Source: Peptococcaceae bacterium BRH_c23 (GTDB lineage Bacteria > Bacillota_B > Desulfitobacteriia > Desulfitobacteriales > Desulfitobacteriaceae). From it: a stretch of DNA of 5,806 nt. A model generated the notes under the pieces. The model saw only the letters and a list, made by a program, of their open reading frames with translations. It was not told the DNA's origin and made no database searches. The DNA lies in the NCBI GenBank assembly GCA_000961805.1, contig LADV01000172.1, forward strand, positions 1 to 5,806, given 5' to 3'. Every line of letters begins with the position of its first letter. Position 1 is the first letter of the stretch. Both the position numbers and the translations under genes were made by a program. This document shows, piece by piece, positions 5,373 through 5,806 of the stretch.

Positions 5373-5490
5373 GCCTAACGTTAGACGCCATTTCGGAGGT
5401 GGAAAGATGAATGTGTTAATTTTGAATATAGGTTTTCAAAATTGAGGGCTGCTTTAGAGGATGCTCTGAAGAACCAGAACGGCGTCTAAC
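5373..5490. repeat. Palindrome plus distant inverted copy; integron-like core sites
   Basis: GCCTAACGTTAGACGCC (5373-5389) is a near-perfect palindrome around CTAACGTTAG. Its right half GTTAGACGCC (5380-5389) recurs in inverse as GGCGTCTAAC at 5481-5490, with 91 bases between. GTTAGAC and GTCTAAC fit the integron core site patterns GTTRRRY and RYYYAAC. They stand in the order found at the start and end of a gene cassette, with a TAA stop inside the second site. A complete attC site is not visible after 5490 and no integrase is in the window, so cassette identity is only a suggestion. Confidence 0.4.
5395..5489 (+). other. Tiny frame between the inverted repeats, possibly frameshifted
   Basis: GGAGGT (5395-5400) lies 6 bases before ATG 5407, a textbook initiation site, but the frame stops at 5443-5445 after 12 codons (MNVLILNIGFQN). 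A -1 shift at the T4/A4 runs near 5433-5441 would continue it as FSKLRAALEDALKNQNGV to a TAA at 5487-5489, giving about 27 residues. The second part looks like a helical coding tail. No family is recognised. Confidence 0.2.
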
Positions 5491-5544
5491 AACGATCTAA
5501 TTACAAGAGGGGGGGATGGACATGGCAATACTTTCTGGATTGGC

Positions 5545-5597
5545 AATAAAAGCAAAGCCTGGGAAAGCGGTTTAAGCATGTTCCGCCTCCCAGGCTT
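5545..5597 (-). terminator. Terminator of the ICE helicase remnant
   Basis: AAGCCTGGG (5555-5563) pairs with CCCAGGCTT (5589-5597), extended inward by GCGG (5567-5570) with CCGC (5583-5586). Read on the - strand, the stem is followed by a T-rich tract (complement of 5545-5554). The stop codon at 5572-5574 falls in the loop, which supports that stop as the natural end of the - strand gene. Confidence 0.55.
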
Positions 5598-5806
5598 CTT
5601 TATTACAGGCCTTCTCTGTCTCAGCCGCGGTGTTTTCGTCAAATATGACTTCCTCTTGTTTTTGAAGCTCCTTAAACTCCAGCCGTAGGTTTTGCCATCA
5701 ATCACCGCCGAAAAGTCTTTACCCTCGGTTTTCTCCCGCAATTCCATGTCTTTGCGGATGCTCGCAATCTTCTTTTCACAATAGGCAATGGTATCGGGGT
5801 ATTGAT
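5572..5806 (-). pseudogene. C-terminal remnant of an ICE helicase/DNA methylase, right-edge partial
   Basis: The - strand reads into the window from the right edge with CEKKIASIRKDMELREKTEG, then KDFSAVIDGKTY up to 5685. From memory, this segment is characteristic of the C-terminal region of the very large SNF2-type helicase/methylase encoded by Tn1549-like integrative conjugative elements. In intact proteins the GKTY motif is followed by (T/E)ERKEAG and well over 100 further residues. Here that continuation is missing. A different phase takes over near 5680-5684, reading LEFKELQKQEEVIFDEN and ending ...AWEAEHA at a TAA (5572-5574) inside a terminator. The simplest reading is an out-of-frame internal deletion joining a mid-C-terminal part to the natural end of the gene. 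The GKTY frame itself runs open to 5454, but its sequence there is implausible as protein. The gene starts outside the window. Confidence 0.6.

Larger units (their letters stand above)
5013..5571. other. Gene-poor, repeat-rich junction region
   Basis: No ORF longer than about 40 codons with good initiation is seen on either strand. A longer - strand frame here is only the run-out of the broken ICE frame past its likely natural stop at 5572-5574. The region holds a possible 38-codon ORF, a 20-base direct repeat, GC-rich hairpins, a near-perfect palindrome and a long-range inverted repeat, all listed separately. It lies between chromosomal-looking genes and an ICE remnant, so it is probably scar tissue from past insertion and deletion. 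Confidence 0.6.

Noticed and set aside
5311..5400. ZTP or other riboswitch, suggested by CCGCCT after a GC-rich hairpin
   Set aside because: The conserved 5' half of the ZTP motif (GGGTCGTGACTGGCG-like) is absent, and no folate or purine gene follows.
5454..5571. Continuation of the - strand helicase frame to 5454
   Set aside because: Protein-like sequence switches to the other phase, and a natural stop within a terminator loop ends it at 5572; the longer frame is out-of-phase read-through.
1..5806. CRISPR array, tRNA, rRNA or a complete insertion sequence
   Set aside because: No regularly spaced repeats, no cloverleaf or rRNA signatures, and no transposase motifs were seen on either strand.

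Overview
The window reads as a low-GC Gram-positive chromosome, most likely an anaerobic clostridium of the Desulfosporosinus/Desulfitobacterium kind. That placement is inferred from strong AGGAGG-type ribosome binding sites, AT-rich codon use and the protein families; no 16S or other marker is present.

Layout on the + strand. (1) Positions 1-247 hold a terminator for an upstream gene, a short inverted repeat, and a candidate extracytoplasmic-function (ECF) sigma promoter. (2) Positions 248-1531 encode a membrane protein that fuses a DedA domain to a PAP2 phosphatase-like domain whose catalytic residues are all replaced. (3) Positions 1565-2251 encode a two-helix membrane protein with an N-terminal soluble half and a C-terminal double zinc ribbon. 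(4) A GTG start overlapping that stop opens a broken second dedA gene of which only about the first 35-45 codons survive. (5) A perfect 16-bp stem terminator follows, and a second ECF-type promoter lies partly inside it. (6) Positions 2598-3173 encode an intact BcrC-type undecaprenyl-diphosphatase. (7) An 18-bp palindrome precedes a gene pair (3243-3785 and 3807-5012) for a short ChrB N-terminal-domain protein and an MFS transporter. (8) Positions 5013-5571 hold no convincing gene, but are rich in small repeats and palindromes and contain very short ORFs. (9) From 5572 to the right edge, on the - strand, is a frame-broken C-terminal piece of the large helicase/methylase protein of Tn1549-like integrative conjugative elements (ICEs), with its own terminator.

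How the genes fit together. DedA proteins include undecaprenyl-phosphate flippases, and BcrC makes undecaprenyl phosphate by dephosphorylating the pyrophosphate. The first two transcription units therefore look like a lipid-carrier recycling and envelope-stress module. This is supported by a shared promoter layout: an AAC-containing -35, 16 bp, then the identical ten-mer AACGTGTAAT upstream of both units. The ChrB-like/MFS pair looks like a separate efflux or resistance unit of unknown substrate. The right end is a boundary with decayed mobile DNA.

The observations most worth following are the shared ECF-type promoters, the catalytically dead PAP2 domain fused to DedA, the ChrB_N/MFS pair behind a palindrome, and the repeat-rich junction next to the ICE remnant.
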